From positions 1 to 64,000 of the forward strand of contig JAHLTZ010000022.1 of the NCBI GenBank assembly GCA_025786725.1: a stretch of 64,000 nucleotides of DNA, in the 5' to 3' direction. Shown here piece by piece: positions 63,623 to 64,000 of this stretch. Source of the stretch: Syncephalis fuscata. Its lineage: Eukaryota; Zoopagomycota; Zoopagomycetes; Zoopagales; Piptocephalidaceae. The notes beneath the pieces are model-generated. The model searched no databases, was not told the DNA's origin, and saw only the letters and a program-made list of their open reading frames with translations. A program made the position numbers and the translations under genes. Numbering within the stretch: position 1 is the stretch's first letter; each line of letters starts with the position of its first letter.

Positions 63623-64000
63623 TTAATCGTAGTCGTTGTATTCATCATATCCATAGTCTGGCATTTCATCGTCATCTTCCTCTTCATCTTCATCTTCATC
63701 GTATTCCTCCTCTTCCTCTTCCTCCTCTTCCACTGCTGCTGCTGCTGCTGTTGCTGTTGTTGTTTCCTTTCCATCTGGTGTACTGGTTGTTGATTGCTGT
63801 TGCTGCTGACTAGTAGTCAATTCATCTACAGACGATTTGTTACTATCAGGTGATGCTACTAATGCTGCTCCTTCCGTAATATATGGTTTAACCGGTTCTA
63901 CTCCAGGTTCTTCAACCACCTCATACTTAATTGGGAATGCCATTTCTGTCTCTTCTTTTTCTATGGCTGTTGGCTCATCATCAAATAACGCATCAATCAC
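63623..64000 (-). CDS. Acidic low-complexity protein, cut by window edge
   Basis: C-terminal part of a gene running off the right edge. It has a Glu/Val-rich start, a Gln run, an Ala run, a run of glutamates and a DE-rich tail ending PDYGYDEYNDYD before a stop at 63623. No domain recognised. The ATG at the edge may be internal. It is convergent with paralogue C, with only ~90 bp between stops. Confidence 0.5.
   Translation of the reverse strand: MIDALFDDEPTAIEKEETEMAFPIKYEVVEEPGVEPVKPYITEGAALVASPDSNKSSVDELTTSQQQQQSTTSTPDGKETTTATAAAAAVEEEEEEEEEYDEDEDEEEDDDEMPDYGYDEYNDYD

Noticed and set aside
63559-63813. His/Leu-rich plus-strand ORF
   Set aside because: Shadow of the acidic Glu-run gene on the opposite strand.

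Overview
The window looks like nuclear DNA of an early-diverging (mucoromycete/zoopagomycete-type) fungus. It is AT-rich, and its genes are split by many short introns (about 45-110 nt) with GTAAGT-like donors and TAATAG/TTATAG acceptors. It carries a fungal Adp1-type ABC protein beside families commoner in animals and basal fungi (STK32/YANK kinase, SLC35B4-type transporter, EAF-like elongation factor). The organism is an inference; there is no marker gene such as rRNA.

Layout: 5'-truncated hypothetical gene (1-1500), a 541-bp palindromic MITE (1732-2272), a bZIP regulator (minus, 5473-2922) with a 6-kb gene-poor upstream region, an EGF/ABCG transporter (11719-15703), an STK32-like kinase (minus, to 18413), a J-domain membrane protein (minus, to 21406), a decayed F-box-like gene (23569-25157), two alpha/beta hydrolases (25483-28468), a tRNA isopentenyltransferase (minus, 30524-28543) and a complete 19-exon XRN1 (31097-36417). 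From 36.4 to 43.8 kb the window changes character: three tandem ~240-bp repeats, then the centrepiece, a 3.2-kb micro-exon array. Ordinary genes resume with a thioredoxin-fold protein lacking CxxC, CMC1, an SLC35B4-like transporter, an EAF-like factor divergent from an F-box protein, a low-complexity protein, a DEAH helicase, SCO1 and a fumarase with alternative first exons. The window ends with three tandem paralogues of a secreted protein family I do not recognise, and an acidic gene cut by the window edge.

The main discovery candidate is 38634-41899. A signal-peptide exon is followed by 34 short, mutually homologous introns separated by 33 micro-exons; 30 of these are exactly 3 nt, two are 6 nt and one is 1 nt. 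The introns are conserved and the three bases between AG and GTAAGT vary. Read in the phase set by exon 1, the micro-exons have no stop, spell eight cysteines and end in a TAA made across the last splice junction. The gene would be a secreted cysteine-rich peptide encoded one residue per exon. A tRNA-derived SINE with a perfect 15-bp target duplication sits in one of its introns.

A second window-wide pattern is a set of about twenty reading-frame breaks in otherwise recognisable genes, nearly all explained by one missing base. XRN1, fumarase, CMC1, the SLC35 transporter and both hydrolases are frame-perfect across all exons. The breaks are most simply residual assembly deletions, but this needs reads or RNA to settle.
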